NCBI RefSeq assembly: GCF_010015445.1
Contig: NC_053126.1
Location: 7,088,249-7,152,248, forward strand
Direction of reading: 5' to 3'
DNA length: 64,000 nt
From: Perca fluviatilis
Lineage: Eukaryota; Chordata; Actinopteri; Perciformes; Percidae
The position numbers and the translations under genes are program-made. Every line of letters starts with the position of its first letter. The stretch's first letter is position 1. Below the pieces are notes generated by a model. The model had not been told where the DNA came from. It worked only from the letters and a program-made list of their open reading frames with translations, and searched no databases. This document shows positions 28,292 through 39,182 of this stretch, piece by piece.

Positions 28292-30073
28292 CACTGTAAA
28301 AATTATCAGGGTGGTTCTACTTAAAAATTTAAGTTCAATTGTTGCCTTAAAAATGTGAGTAAAGCCAACATTAAGAATAGTGTTGTTTCAACCCACAAAG
28401 TTAGATTATAGAATATGTTTAATTAATGATCATTTATTGTTTGAACTTGATACTGTGATTTAAAACAACTATCAATACTACATTGTCCACTCCAAGGAAA
28501 CTTGCTTCCTCTTGTCAAGCAAAAATACAATTGTATGCTATTTCAACTCAGACGGTAAGTTAGAGAAGATGTTTAATTAATAATAATTTATTGTTAGAAC
28601 TTGATACTGTGAGTTAAAAACAACCAACTATCTTACATTGTATATTCAAGGAAACTTGCTTCCTTTTGTTAAACAAACATACAATTTTACATTTAATTTC
28701 AACTAACTGTATTCATACCAATTGTCTTTTCAAGTTAGGTGTACTCGCTTTTTAAGGCAGCAATTGAACTTATACTTTCAACTTAAGCAGACTAATGTTT
28801 TTACTAAAAGATCACACACTGTAATAAATTTCATGGTAGTTTAACTTGGAAATGAAAGTTCACCTTTAGCCTTGGAAAATCGAAGTTCACTCAACTTGAA
28901 GACTGCTTTTGTTTCAACTTAGAAATTAAAGTTAATGAGGGTGATGTAACTACAGTGTTCTAGTTTTGTTAAAGTTGTTATTTTAGTTGATTTAACTTTT
29001 AATTACTTAGTTTAACTTCATACTTTAAATTAAAACAAATAAATTACTTTCTTTAATAATGCAAGAAACCTTCCTTGCCTAGTATAACAGACATACTTTT
29101 CTGCTTTATTACAACTCACGGTTTAAAGTTACAATAACATAACCACATTTATAGTGGAGATAGTGTGGGTGCTTGTGTCAGCTGCCCCAGGGCCCCATGC
29201 AAAATAAGGGTCCCTCTAAAGCCTCTGATCTTGCATCACTTGGGCTAATGAAGTGACACACTGCAGATTATTAGCTGAAGGAAGCCTATTACTGCTCAAA
29301 GTCTGATGCTGCAGCTCTTCTTATCAAACATAACAGTCACTTAACCCATGGTTACAAATGTAAACCAGCACAACAATGACAATTACCAGGCAACAAAACA
29401 CTACATTTGCACACCGTTTAATAAACGGGAATTCAAACAAACAATCCGAACAAATTGCAAACTTTTCAGCAAATTTTAACACAACTCTATTTACCGCCTT
29501 GCATCATGGGAATTGACCAGCCAATGAACCAATTGCACCTGACTGCAGTATGTAGATTGGGGTTGGGCTAAATGTGGGCGGAGCTGTTTGACTTTTGAAA
29601 AGTACTTTTCAAGTACATTTCAATATGAGAAGAGTGAAATGCCAAATTCACAATTCACAAGCCTTTGACAGGTACTCCCTCCTCCCACTAGTGCTTTGTT
29701 GTTTGCCACAACACTTGTTATATTTTAGTAGAAATTTGCATAGGCTAAATCACTTATCTGCGGTGTATAATCAATTTATTCTGTCCATGCTTTAACTATG
29801 CTGTGAAGACAGGTTATTTTAAAATCGAAAGGCAACCATTTTTTGTTGCAACACACACACTTTTTTTTTCAACTGATAACTTACATACCCAAGTTCAATC
29901 TACACATACATATCTGATAAAAAAATTTAAATAGTGGACCCAATGAATAAATGCAAGTTTAACTTTCAAAAACTCATAAAGTTGAGTTCAAAATCCAAAA
30001 CTTGTATAAGCGTGTTCAGTTAAAAATAAGAAATAAGTGGACATAACTAAATGGGTCTGTACTTTTTACAGTG
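28292..30073. mobile_element. Non-autonomous DNA element with CACTGTAAAAA ends (1782 bp)
   Basis: The left end CACTGTAAAAATTATC and right end GTACTTTTTACAGTG are inverted repeats, with TA on both flanks (28290-28291 and 30074-30075). The interior is AT-rich, full of AACTT/AAGTT words, and contains a tandem direct repeat of about 155 bp (about 28403-28556 and 28557-28711) with a more diverged third copy near 28970-29120. CACTG termini recall EnSpm/CACTA; TA flanks would also fit other superfamilies. Confidence 0.7.
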
Positions 30074-30114
30074 TAGTAGTCCTTACCTAGCGCACATGAA
30101 CCTACGTATCCCCT

Positions 30115-31160
30115 CCCAGCAAAAAAAAAAAAGGAATGCCCCTCAGCTAAAACAAAAAGAGCACACACAAAGAAAAAAAAAGAGGTAGTAAGTGCAGAAC
30201 AACAAAAGGGTTTTTAAAAAAAAACCATAACCTAACACCCCAAAAAAAAAAAAAAAAAGAGAGACCTAAAAAAAAAAAAAAAATAAAAAATGTTGAAGAA
30301 AAAGAGAAAAAAAGAAGAGAGAGGAGAGAAGAGGTTCAAAAAGGTGAAGAAACAAAAAAAAGCAAAAAAACAAGGCACTAAGAAAACAATACCCCCTTTA
30401 CAACTTTTTCCTTTTTTTTTTAAATAACACCCGGGTCTCCTAAGTCATTCCCGCCTTTTAAACAAACGTGGAAAAGATGGGGTTTGTTTGGCCTTATCCT
30501 AAGGAAAATAAGAGAACCTTTTTTCATCTCCTCTTCCACACCCCCCAAAAAAACACAACAGGGTTAACACACACCTTGTTGCTAGACACACACCTTAGCA
30601 ATATGCCAAAAAAAGTAAACACAACCCACACATCATTACCCCATAACTTAAGCAGGTGGCAGGGGGAGGGGAATTTGTGTTTGTGTGTTGAGGTTGGAGG
30701 GTTCCCCCTCACCAACACACACCCCCCACAAGGAAGCAAAAGGCACGCAAAGCAAAAGGCAAAAAAATACACAAAGAATGGGTTGCGCTGTGTCTACCCG
30801 TGCATTAGACAGGGTACACTGCACTCCTTTGACTTTTTTCCGCGCTGCGTAAATCCATGGGTGGGAGCACTTTGGGACAAGGTTGTTTTGTGCTCAGCGC
30901 GCTTTCCACCAGAGGAGGTCTTTTTCTTAGCGCGCCGCGCTGCTGCGCTCCCGCCCCCACAACCACACACACACACACACACACAAAACACTTTCCACAC
31001 CCCCCCTTAACCCCTCACCCTCCCTTCCTTACCCCATTACATTCCCCCCCCACCCCTTTATTCACATTTTCCACCTACAATGCTTATTTGTTTTACTTCC
31101 TAACCCAAAACAACCCTCCACTCCTAGGCCCCCTAACTATAATCCTTAAAACCCACTTTC
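30115..31160. other. Homopolymer-rich, compositionally skewed stretch
   Basis: The plus strand has repeated A runs of 9-17 and C runs of 6-8 with almost no G or T runs until 30780. A GC-richer block (30780-30960, GCGCGCCGCGCTGCTGCGC) is embedded. It contains no gene. Confidence 0.7.
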
Positions 31161-32082
31161 TCACAATAGTAATTTTTGCCAAGGTGCTGCCTTTCTGTCC
31201 ATTAGATTCTATCTGTGTGGTGGGTTGCCCGCTCAACCCTGAGGAACACCGCCATGTCTTACGGTGGAATTGCACCCCTCTGGCCCAGAAAGACTTTTTC
31301 TAGAAACTTTGCATGGCGAAAGAAACTTCTATATTTCAGCGGATAATTTCTTTTGGAGTACATCAACTTACCAGCCTGAACACTTAAAGGGTCCTTGTTT
31401 AAAACGTCACGTTTTTTAACATTTTTAACATTCACTAGTAGCCAAATCCAGAGTTATTAAACTAGGTATGATGAACGCTGATATGTATGATGAATTGGTC
31501 CAAACAGCTCTGGTTGGAGCATAGTTGCTCCACAACTAATCAAGTCCAGACCGAACTTTCCGACCTCAAATGTTGTGGGCGGGGCTAAGTTCGGCTGGCA
31601 TCCAGGTTAATGGTTCATACTACTTTGTTACAAACAAACCCATAGGCGTAATTGGTTGTGTAAAAGGTTGTGTCTAGGGATCCTCACTGAGATCTGGTCC
31701 AGGACCCGAGTTGGGCTGTGTCAATCTAATCGGGTAGTGCCTGGGTCTCAATATATGAGCAGACTCTGAATCAGTTCTGATCCTGCGCTGCTGCCAGTGT
31801 TAGTTGATTCTCTCTCTATTTGGGTCCGTTTGGCTGACACCATTTTGAATCCAGTCTAATCATCCTACTTTGGCCTATTTCTGGTTTATTTCAAATCAAG
31901 TCTGTCTGTTCTGGGGTCTCTGTCAGATGGAGTTCTCTCGTTGAAAATAATTTGTGAACATTTGAGTTTGGGTAGGCTAGATTTAAGTGATCCAGTAGAT
32001 AAGACTGCAGGTGAACTTTTTTTTCAAAGATAACAAAGAGGCGCTGTTTGAAATAGAGGAGAAGGGAGGAGACAGCATGTTA

Positions 32083-32777
32083 GGGCCGTTACAGAGTCAA
32101 CGCATCGGTACGCATACGCGTCCGCAAGGCTACGCATCGCTACGCTTCGGCCGCCATTATGTGTCGATGCGTAGCCAAATGTGTCGTCCCAGTTTTTGAT
32201 ACGCGACGCGCCGATGTGCACAATACTATGCGTTGTCGGTGGGGGCGACACTGCACGTATTGTACATTAAAAATATTGAATCAACATAGCTGTGCAATTT
32301 CATCAAACATAGGACTACTGAGTCACATTTTTCGGTATGTATCAACGTTGTGTGTGTAGTCTATGCTGTGTGCCCTCCTCAAGAGGCGAGAGAGAGACCC
32401 AAATGTATCTATATATTTTTAAAACCTGCTAAACTATGTTTAAGCGACCTTTTATCAATGTATTGGTCAGTGCTACCCAATCGTAGCATACTGTACTGGT
32501 GGGGAAACACGCCAGCATCTGATAAAAAGAAGTCAGCCAGCCAGCTGCTCCCTGACAAGAGCCACTCTCCGGGAGGGTCTGGCTCTGCCGACCCGAACAC
32601 CGTGGAGCACTCTGCTACCCCCTGTTGCGTGGGCGGTGTATTGCATTTCACGCATCGCCTGTGACGCTTGGGTCTACTTGCGTCCGCTGTTTAGACTGAA
32701 AGGGAGCGCGTTGCTTGTTCGCGTTGCTCGCGTTGCTCGCGTTGCTCGCGTTGCTCGCGTTGACTCTGTAACGGCCC
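32083..32777. mobile_element. PIF/Harbinger-like non-autonomous transposon (695 bp)
   Basis: There are 21-bp perfect terminal inverted repeats (left end GGGCCGTTACAGAGTCAACG, right end CGTTGACTCTGTAACGGCCC) and a TTA target duplication on both sides (32080-32082, 32778-32780). GGGCC termini with a TWA duplication are the Harbinger signature. The left subterminal region repeats TACGCAT/CTACGC words and the right one has five GCGTTGCTC units. Confidence 0.88.
32708..32762. repeat. 9-bp minisatellite (GCGTTGCTC)n
   Basis: Four to five near-perfect units of GCGTTGCTC lie just inside the right terminal repeat of the Harbinger-like element. Confidence 0.9.
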
Positions 32778-33426
32778 TTATGTACAGTAAAATGAGTGTC
32801 ACATCATACTGAAGCCGGTCCATCTTGTATTGTCACTAGAAATGAAGTGCACATGAGTTTACCTGGAAGTGACACTTTTCAGTCTGTCTTGAACATGATG
32901 TTGAAAAATGGGTCAAGAAGCACACTTTTGAAATAACATTCTGTTTTTTTTACAATAAACAATTGAGATGCACAGCTCTCAGAGCTGCGGGGGACATGTG
33001 GCATCCTTTTAAACCATGACTGAAGGGAGAGCTTCACAGCCAGCTCGCACCATGCGAATGAGGTTTTCATGCTGCTAAAAATGCTATGCTACGCTAAGCT
33101 CTGAGAGGTTAACCACAGCACAGACCCAACGGCCAGCATTAAACCCTCAGCGGAGCAGGTCAATAAATATTAGATGATGCCTGTTAAAGTGACCATCAAA
33201 TGCTGGTTGAGGTGAGCTATAAAGCGGGTAGCATGCCAAATGGTCTCATAGGACACTTACAGTAAATAGAGGAGGGTGTGTGTGTTTTTGTGTTTGTGTG
33301 TGTGTGAGTGAATGGATCTGCTTGTGCATGCTGGTGTGTAACGTGCATGAGAATTTCTATGCATTTGTGCAATCCTTGCTTTCATACAGTATGTGCTAAT
33401 TGCAAAGAGCTTGTCAAAGAGCTTGT

Positions 33427-33432
<6 letters not shown>

Positions 33433-33498
<66 letters not shown>
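33433..33498. repeat. (GT)n(GA)n compound microsatellite
   Basis: GT to 33487, then GA. Confidence 0.97.
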
Positions 33499-36400
33499 CA
33501 CAGAGAGATAACGCGTGTATACGAGTCTACAGGGAGGGCGAGTGGAGATAAGAGTGCAGTAACAGCAAAATACTGTATGTGCACAGCAGCGTGGGTGTTG
33601 GCAGTGCACCTTTTCCCATGTGAAACAGCCTCATCAGAGTCTTTGTAGGATACTTATGTTCTGTCCAACTGCTACTGGCTTTTATGTGTGCTGCAAAATA
33701 AGTGAAGCTTAAGTGAAGCACATTTATGTGTTCAGTTTGGCTTGTTTGTACAGGTGAGAACATGAAAAATCGGCACCAAGAGGCCTGATAAAGAGTCTAG
33801 ATCTAACGGTGTGAGATCAACATCTGTTTTGACTAAAGGAAACAACCCCAAAATGAGTTTAATGGGTCAAAATAGACAGATGTTGACTTGATGTTCATTT
33901 TAGTGTCTATATTCCTATATGTGTTGCTACCTGGCGCCAACAACCGAGAGGGTAATTTAGGCGCACAGTCCATCTGGACTGCTACTTCAGGGACTGGAAT
34001 TTTATTGGTTTTGACTCGTTTTACTTGCCAACATGACTAACCTAAGTCTGAAATATATCAACCTTCCCCTCTGTGCTTCAAACCTAAGATAAGGACCCGC
34101 TGATTGATGTTGATCACAACCCTAGCGGAGTGCGATCCCAATCCAATAAAGAGACAATCTGCATTCAGTTAACACACTAACTTATCACTGAGAAATGACA
34201 GGTGCAACACCTGCTGTTTAATTCTGCAGCATGAGCTATTCAGTAGTCTTTAAGTGATTCAGCTGTGGGTGTTTCCTGCCACGTTTCGGACATTTTGGAT
34301 TAACAAGAGTCTCACTAAAGTCTGCAGGTTGGAGGAGCAGTGTGAAGTCTGTGTTCCGCTTTTAGTCAGAGGAAATGTATTAATCCATAACTAAATCCTG
34401 GCTCGGTTAGCCTGGTGCTACCATGCTGTATGATAGTGTAGCAGTTACTAGCTGATCTTGAATCATTGGACTATTTGAGTGATGACAAGTCAAAAATCTG
34501 CCTATTAGGATCAAAAGCTTTATCATGACTAATTGGTAAAGTAAAGCATACTTTTCAGAACCTGACATTAGATTTGAATAAAATGTAACAATTCTGCTCA
34601 CTTACAATTCTTCCTGCCGAGCTTTAGCATGAGAGCAGTAGTGTCTTTCAAACAAAAATGATATAGTATATAAAGTGTGGCAATTTATGTCAGGTTAAGT
34701 TTTTTAACTCCCAAAGGGGCCATCCAGAAAACCTCAAGACACCACTTTTTGGCAAATGTTTCACTAATGGCCTTTTGGCTGTGCATACAATTAATCAAAC
34801 TGCTATTTCTTATATTCTTAAGGTTCTTTTGGAAGCTTGTTATGTTTTAAACTTTGCTTTTGAACTAACGCACAGACAGCCAGAGTCATCGCAAGTGTTT
34901 CTGTAACTTTCCAGAGCAAAAATCTGACATTCGTGACTTCACACAGAGATTGTCCAGCTGTGTGGAGGTGAGGTTTGAACCTCTCTCTTAAGCTGTGTTC
35001 TCTCATTCTTCACACAAATATTTCTGTCACTTTTCATCAGAACAACCGACTGCAACGCCATGATTGCCTTCCAAGACAGTCTGAAAATGTGGCTTTTTTC
35101 ACCCTGCCTCTCAGAACAGCTATGAAGTAATTATGCAGAATGTGCAGTACCAAAGGAAGGGGGCACCTAACAAGGCCCCTATCCCAGGTCCAACTGCATT
35201 CCCCCTGCTGGAGTGTCCTTGATCTAGAATGATGCTGATCCTCCATCTCCGTGGGCACAGCTCTGCCACTGACCCTGAGCTCTGATCTCCCAGTGACAGT
35301 GGAGGGAGGTGACTTAAAAGTGATCAATAAAAGTGTCACTTTACACCCATGCCAACTGCTTTGATTAAATCCACGACTAGTCCACGGCACAAATGCATAT
35401 TTCAGTGTGGCAGCCATTTCCACCAGCTCCAGATACGTTAAGCTGTAGCTGTAGAATAATTCCTAGCGGTTCTACAATTCTCTGTGCTGGTGGGTTTTTT
35501 CTCCACCTCACTGCAATGAGGGTGTAAGCTACTGGTGGTTCCACACTGACCCCTGCGGACAGAAATGAGTACTACAACTCCTACTGCCTGCTATCATTGC
35601 CCGTAAACTATTACCACCAAGGAAAATGGGAGGATTTTTATCACAGCTGGCTGAAAACAGGAATGTAACACAAAACGTGTGTATTTTACGCATACAAATT
35701 GCCACTTTAATTGTAAGTGTGCAAGAGTTGAAGATACAATCCTTGCTGGCTGGACAATAATGTAATGCACTCTGATCACAGGGACTGATCAACAGATATG
35801 ACTAAACTTTTTTTTAAATAACATTAGCTGTCAATTTTCCTTGCCAGTTTCTACAATTCAGCTCTATTGTATTCTATTCTGTAGCACTTGTGAGCTTAAG
35901 CCTGTACTGCTGTCCTAGCAGTCTCTGTGTGATAAACCTGCTCTCTTATCATTTCCCACAGTAAATCCCAGCTAATGATCAGTCTACAAGCGTGGGAACC
36001 AGGAAGAGCGAGAAGGAGAGAGGGATGAAACCCAGCGAAACGGAAGGGGAAGGGGAAAATGCTTTTACATACAGAAATGGGCAGATCCAATGTACTGGAT
36101 GTATTGTCTCTTTTCAGGACATTCATAACCGTTTTAGTGGTAGTTAGTGGACACTTTGTTTATATTTGTCGCTGATGAAAAGATGCTGTATATTGATTAT
36201 ATATGTTGTACAATCCCAGAGGAATCAATCATTCCTCTTTCACAGCAGAACAGGAATACATTGTTTTTAGATCCACAATCAAACTCAGTTATAGTTAGTT
36301 AGTAATTGCATTTCAGTGCTTAAGTAGCATGGACAAAAATAAATCAACTACATTTTGGTGAAATTCACCATTTGGTGAAAATTTACGGTATGCTGGTAGA

Positions 36401-37300
36401 TGGTGGGGGTTACAGCCAAGGTAAATTCTTCTTCTTCTAAAAAGTCTGAAGTTTTCAGTTTGAGGCACAGCTGTAATTGAGTTGACAGGTGCAGAGTAAA
36501 GGTAATGTAAACCTCTGCTGTCACCTGCAGGTAAGACAGGGCACTACAAGTCAATTATAAAGTAGACACAGTTCTCTACCATTAATCAGTTAAATAAAAC
36601 ATAAGGCAGGTCAGGAAACTCTCTTCAGGAAAGAGGCGAGCCAAGAATTAACCTATCCCAACAAGCTTGAAATATATTCACTCGTAGACAATTATTTAAT
36701 AGAAACAGGGACTGGTGATATGCTGTGCATTTGTTGGATAAGTTTATTGTTAGATTATGCTATTTTTGTGCAAACGACTGGCCAGACATAGATGAAGATG
36801 CTTCTAGAAACCTTTGGGCTGGGGTTTAAGCGTCATACATTACAGTTGTATCTGTGCCACAATCTGTGCTGGACTGGGAAAGGACCTCATCTTAATGCAA
36901 ACACCACTAGATTACACACTTCTTGCAAACTGAATCAATAATGATGAATTATGTTCAAAACAAAAACAGCATGTTCAGTATGTGTGTTGACTTTCTATCA
37001 AACTAAGTTTAGCTTCTATGAAGTATACTGTATTGATTTATGTATTGACACATTTACTTAATAATCACAGTGTATGTTGATGTTCTTTCTGCATCAGTTT
37101 GCTGGAATAAAACTGGTATTAAAACACAAAATAAACAAATGGTTTAACTTCTGTTGCATCCATCCTTCCCCTCTGCGGGTCTACCAGTAGAGGGAGACAG
37201 ATGACTGGTACTCTCGAACATGAGTAATAAACAGGAGTGTCTGGGCAAATGTCTTAAAGGCTGATGACTGTATGAGTGTGTGTTTTTGAGATATACTTAC

Positions 37301-37429
37301 TGGTAACAGTGAGTACATTAGTCTTGACCTCAGCGGTTATCTGGAGGCGACCTCTCCTCTCAGTGTGGTCTGTCCCACACAGGCTCGGCACATTGGCCAC
37401 ACAACGCTTGTGGATGTTCATCATACAGT
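37301..37429 (-). CDS. prkcb: prkcb exon 5: end of C1B, linker and first C2 strand
   Basis: This 129-nt exon lies between ATCCAG and GTAAGT. After the split codon it encodes [18 protein letters not shown] (last four C1B zinc ligands Cys, His, Cys, Cys), then [20 protein letters not shown] and LTVT, the linker and first beta strand of C2. All eight C1B zinc ligands are present across exons 4 and 5. CMMN is the beta-type residue pattern (alpha has CDMN, gamma CEMN). The first C2 strand ([16 protein letters not shown]) is less conserved than the rest and is the part least like mammalian beta. Confidence 0.95.
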
Positions 37430-38062
37430 CTGGATAACACACACATGCAGATATGTATCGGTAATGTTATTTAAGCATGTATTCTCTGAACATAAGAGTA
37501 TTTATTTACATGGATGTGCGTGCCAGCAAAGACAGTGCATTATACTATATTAGTTTAATATATAATACAGTCTTTCTGAATTGCTAAAACACTAAACCCC
37601 ATTCTCTGAACCAAATGCTCAGTGGTCTAAACCTACGGTGGCCAAGACGGTTCAACACAAACACAAAAGCTAAAACACAAACGCAAAAGCTACAACACAA
37701 ATACATAAGCGACAACAGAAGTGAGTGTGTTGTTGACCAACGGAGCCAACACAACACAGAAGAGGAAAGTTCTTGTATGTTTGAGAAGTAAGTGAAACAT
37801 GTTTCCTTGCTAATTATGATTACTGTCGTTACGTGATTGTAACAAATAAGCAATGTTGTTCAATATCTTTTTTGTGTTGTCTCGGCCACCGTATAAACCC
37901 ATTTGCCGAATCGATTACTACAATTACTCTTCTTGCAAAACTCTAAACACATTCTCATTCGTTAAAACACATTTCACACTGTGATGCACTTGTGTTGCAA
38001 AATGGTTTACACGGGCAGCAAAAGTTAAACACAACTACAACACAGTCAAAATTAGTACATAC
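37430..38062 (-). other. prkcb intron 4
   Basis: This 633-bp intron splits C1B. A 260-bp MITE with 6-bp target duplication (37634-37893) makes up about 40% of it. The rest is A/C-rich on the plus strand with repeated AACACA-type phrases. Confidence 0.85.
37634..37893. mobile_element. MITE with TACGGTGGCC ends, intron 4
   Basis: The left end TACGGTGGCCAAGAC and right end GTCTCGGCCACCGTA are inverted repeats with one mismatch. They are flanked by an intact TAAACC duplication (37628-37633, 37894-37899). The 260-bp interior has AACACAAAAGCTA-type repeats and no coding capacity. The superfamily is not assigned. Confidence 0.82.
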
Positions 38063-38174
38063 GGTCACATCTCATGCCCTGGTGTATGAGGCCGTAGAGC
38101 AGAGAGCCACAGTGGTCGCAGAAGGTCGGGCTGGAGTAGGTATGGATCTTAAACTTATGCTTTGCCCTCGGGTC
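38063..38174 (-). CDS. prkcb: prkcb exon 4: first half of the C1B zinc finger
   Basis: This 112-nt exon starts in phase 0 after a CCTACCAG acceptor and ends one base into a codon at a GTATGT donor. It encodes [19 protein letters not shown] then [18 protein letters not shown]. It carries the first His, the CDHC knuckle and the third Cys of C1B. The loop around SSPTF and LLYGLIHQG forms the diacylglycerol/phorbol pocket. YSSP rather than YGSP matches beta and gamma rather than alpha. The codon split with exon 5 becomes CAC (His) where vertebrate beta has Thr. Confidence 0.96.
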
Positions 38175-38658
38175 CTGGTAGGAAGGAAAGAAAGTAATTA
38201 AGTAAGTTAGTAATAAAGATAAATCAATAAAATCTATATTCAGTCACATTTCCTGCCATCTACTCCCTAGCGCATTAGAAGTAAGGGAGGAAACATCTTT
38301 CAGAATAAAGCAGTGAACATTTTGTCAAAGATTTTTGTGAAATATTTGTTAATGTGCTGTACACACTTGTCTGTTTGCCATATGTGCATGTAGGCTATAT
38401 GTTAAAAAAAGGGAATTAATGCTCCAATGGGTTTAATTCATACAAATCTTTAACCACAGTACCAACCAACCAGTAGCTTGCGCTCTTTTATTCACCACTT
38501 TTTTGTGTACTTTCTGTATACAGACAATGAAGCATTTAGAATTCAGCCCTACACCTTAACTTGTGTCTTTACATGGGCATCTGCACTGTAATCTGACCAA
38601 GATAAATTGGATTGAATTTCACTTTAGAAAGACTACTCATGCAGCTACATGTATGACC

Positions 38659-38690
38659 TGTGTGTGTGTGTCTGTGTGTGTGTGTGTGTG

Positions 38691-38733
<43 letters not shown>
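38659..38733. repeat. (TG)n interrupted microsatellite
   Basis: Breaks at 38672 and 38691. Confidence 0.97.
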
Positions 38734-38735
<2 letters not shown>

Positions 38736-38966
38736 ATTGCAATAGAGCTCATTATGGAGTCAGCCTTCCATGAAGTTCATTAAGCCTCATTGAATTTAAA
38801 TAAGAACAGCAACAGTAGATCAGCAAGAGTTCACGTTTACATCACAAACAAACACACACACAAAAAAAAAAAAAAAAAAACTACTAAAAAAAATAGTGGC
38901 CAATTGATTTTTTTTATAACATCCGACACAGGCTAGTAAGGACAGAAACACAGGCTATTTATGTCT

Positions 38967-38970
<4 letters not shown>

Positions 38971-39025
<55 letters not shown>
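38971..39025. repeat. (GT)n microsatellite
   Basis: About 27 units. Confidence 0.98.
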
Positions 39026-39027
<2 letters not shown>

Positions 39028-39111
39028 TGACACCTGCAACCATGGCTCAGTGGGCAGTTTCAGTAGCACACACCCACCCTCACCCACACCCACCCACCCA
39101 CACTCTCCTTT

Positions 39112-39129
39112 ACGCACGCACGCACGCAC

Positions 39130-39181
<52 letters not shown>
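39112..39181. repeat. (ACGC)n tetranucleotide microsatellite
   Basis: About 17 units with one phase shift (CGCGCAC) near 39130. Confidence 0.97.

Positions 39182-39182
<1 letters not shown>

Larger units (their letters stand above)
27915..37300 (-). other. prkcb intron 5
   Basis: This 9386-bp intron holds a CACTG-ended element (28292-30073), a homopolymer-rich stretch (30115-31160), a Harbinger-like element (32083-32777) and a GT/GA microsatellite (33433-33498). The region 31480-31900 has a repeat-like texture (GTGGGCGGGGCTAAGTTCGG phrase) without visible ends. I recognise nothing in 33760-37250; a 128-codon minus-strand open frame at 35037-35423 has no PKC or other recognisable similarity. 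Confidence 0.7.

Noticed and set aside
30468..31303. Overlapping open frames of 180 and 148 codons
   Set aside because: They fall in the homopolymer-rich stretch; composition, not coding signal, keeps them open.
31480..31660. Possible DNA transposon around GTGGGCGGGGCTAAGTTCGG
   Set aside because: The texture suggests a fish repeat, but no ends could be found to support a bounded call.
35037..35423. 128-codon minus-strand open frame in intron 5
   Set aside because: No recognisable domain, and it lies in the middle of an intron; probably chance.
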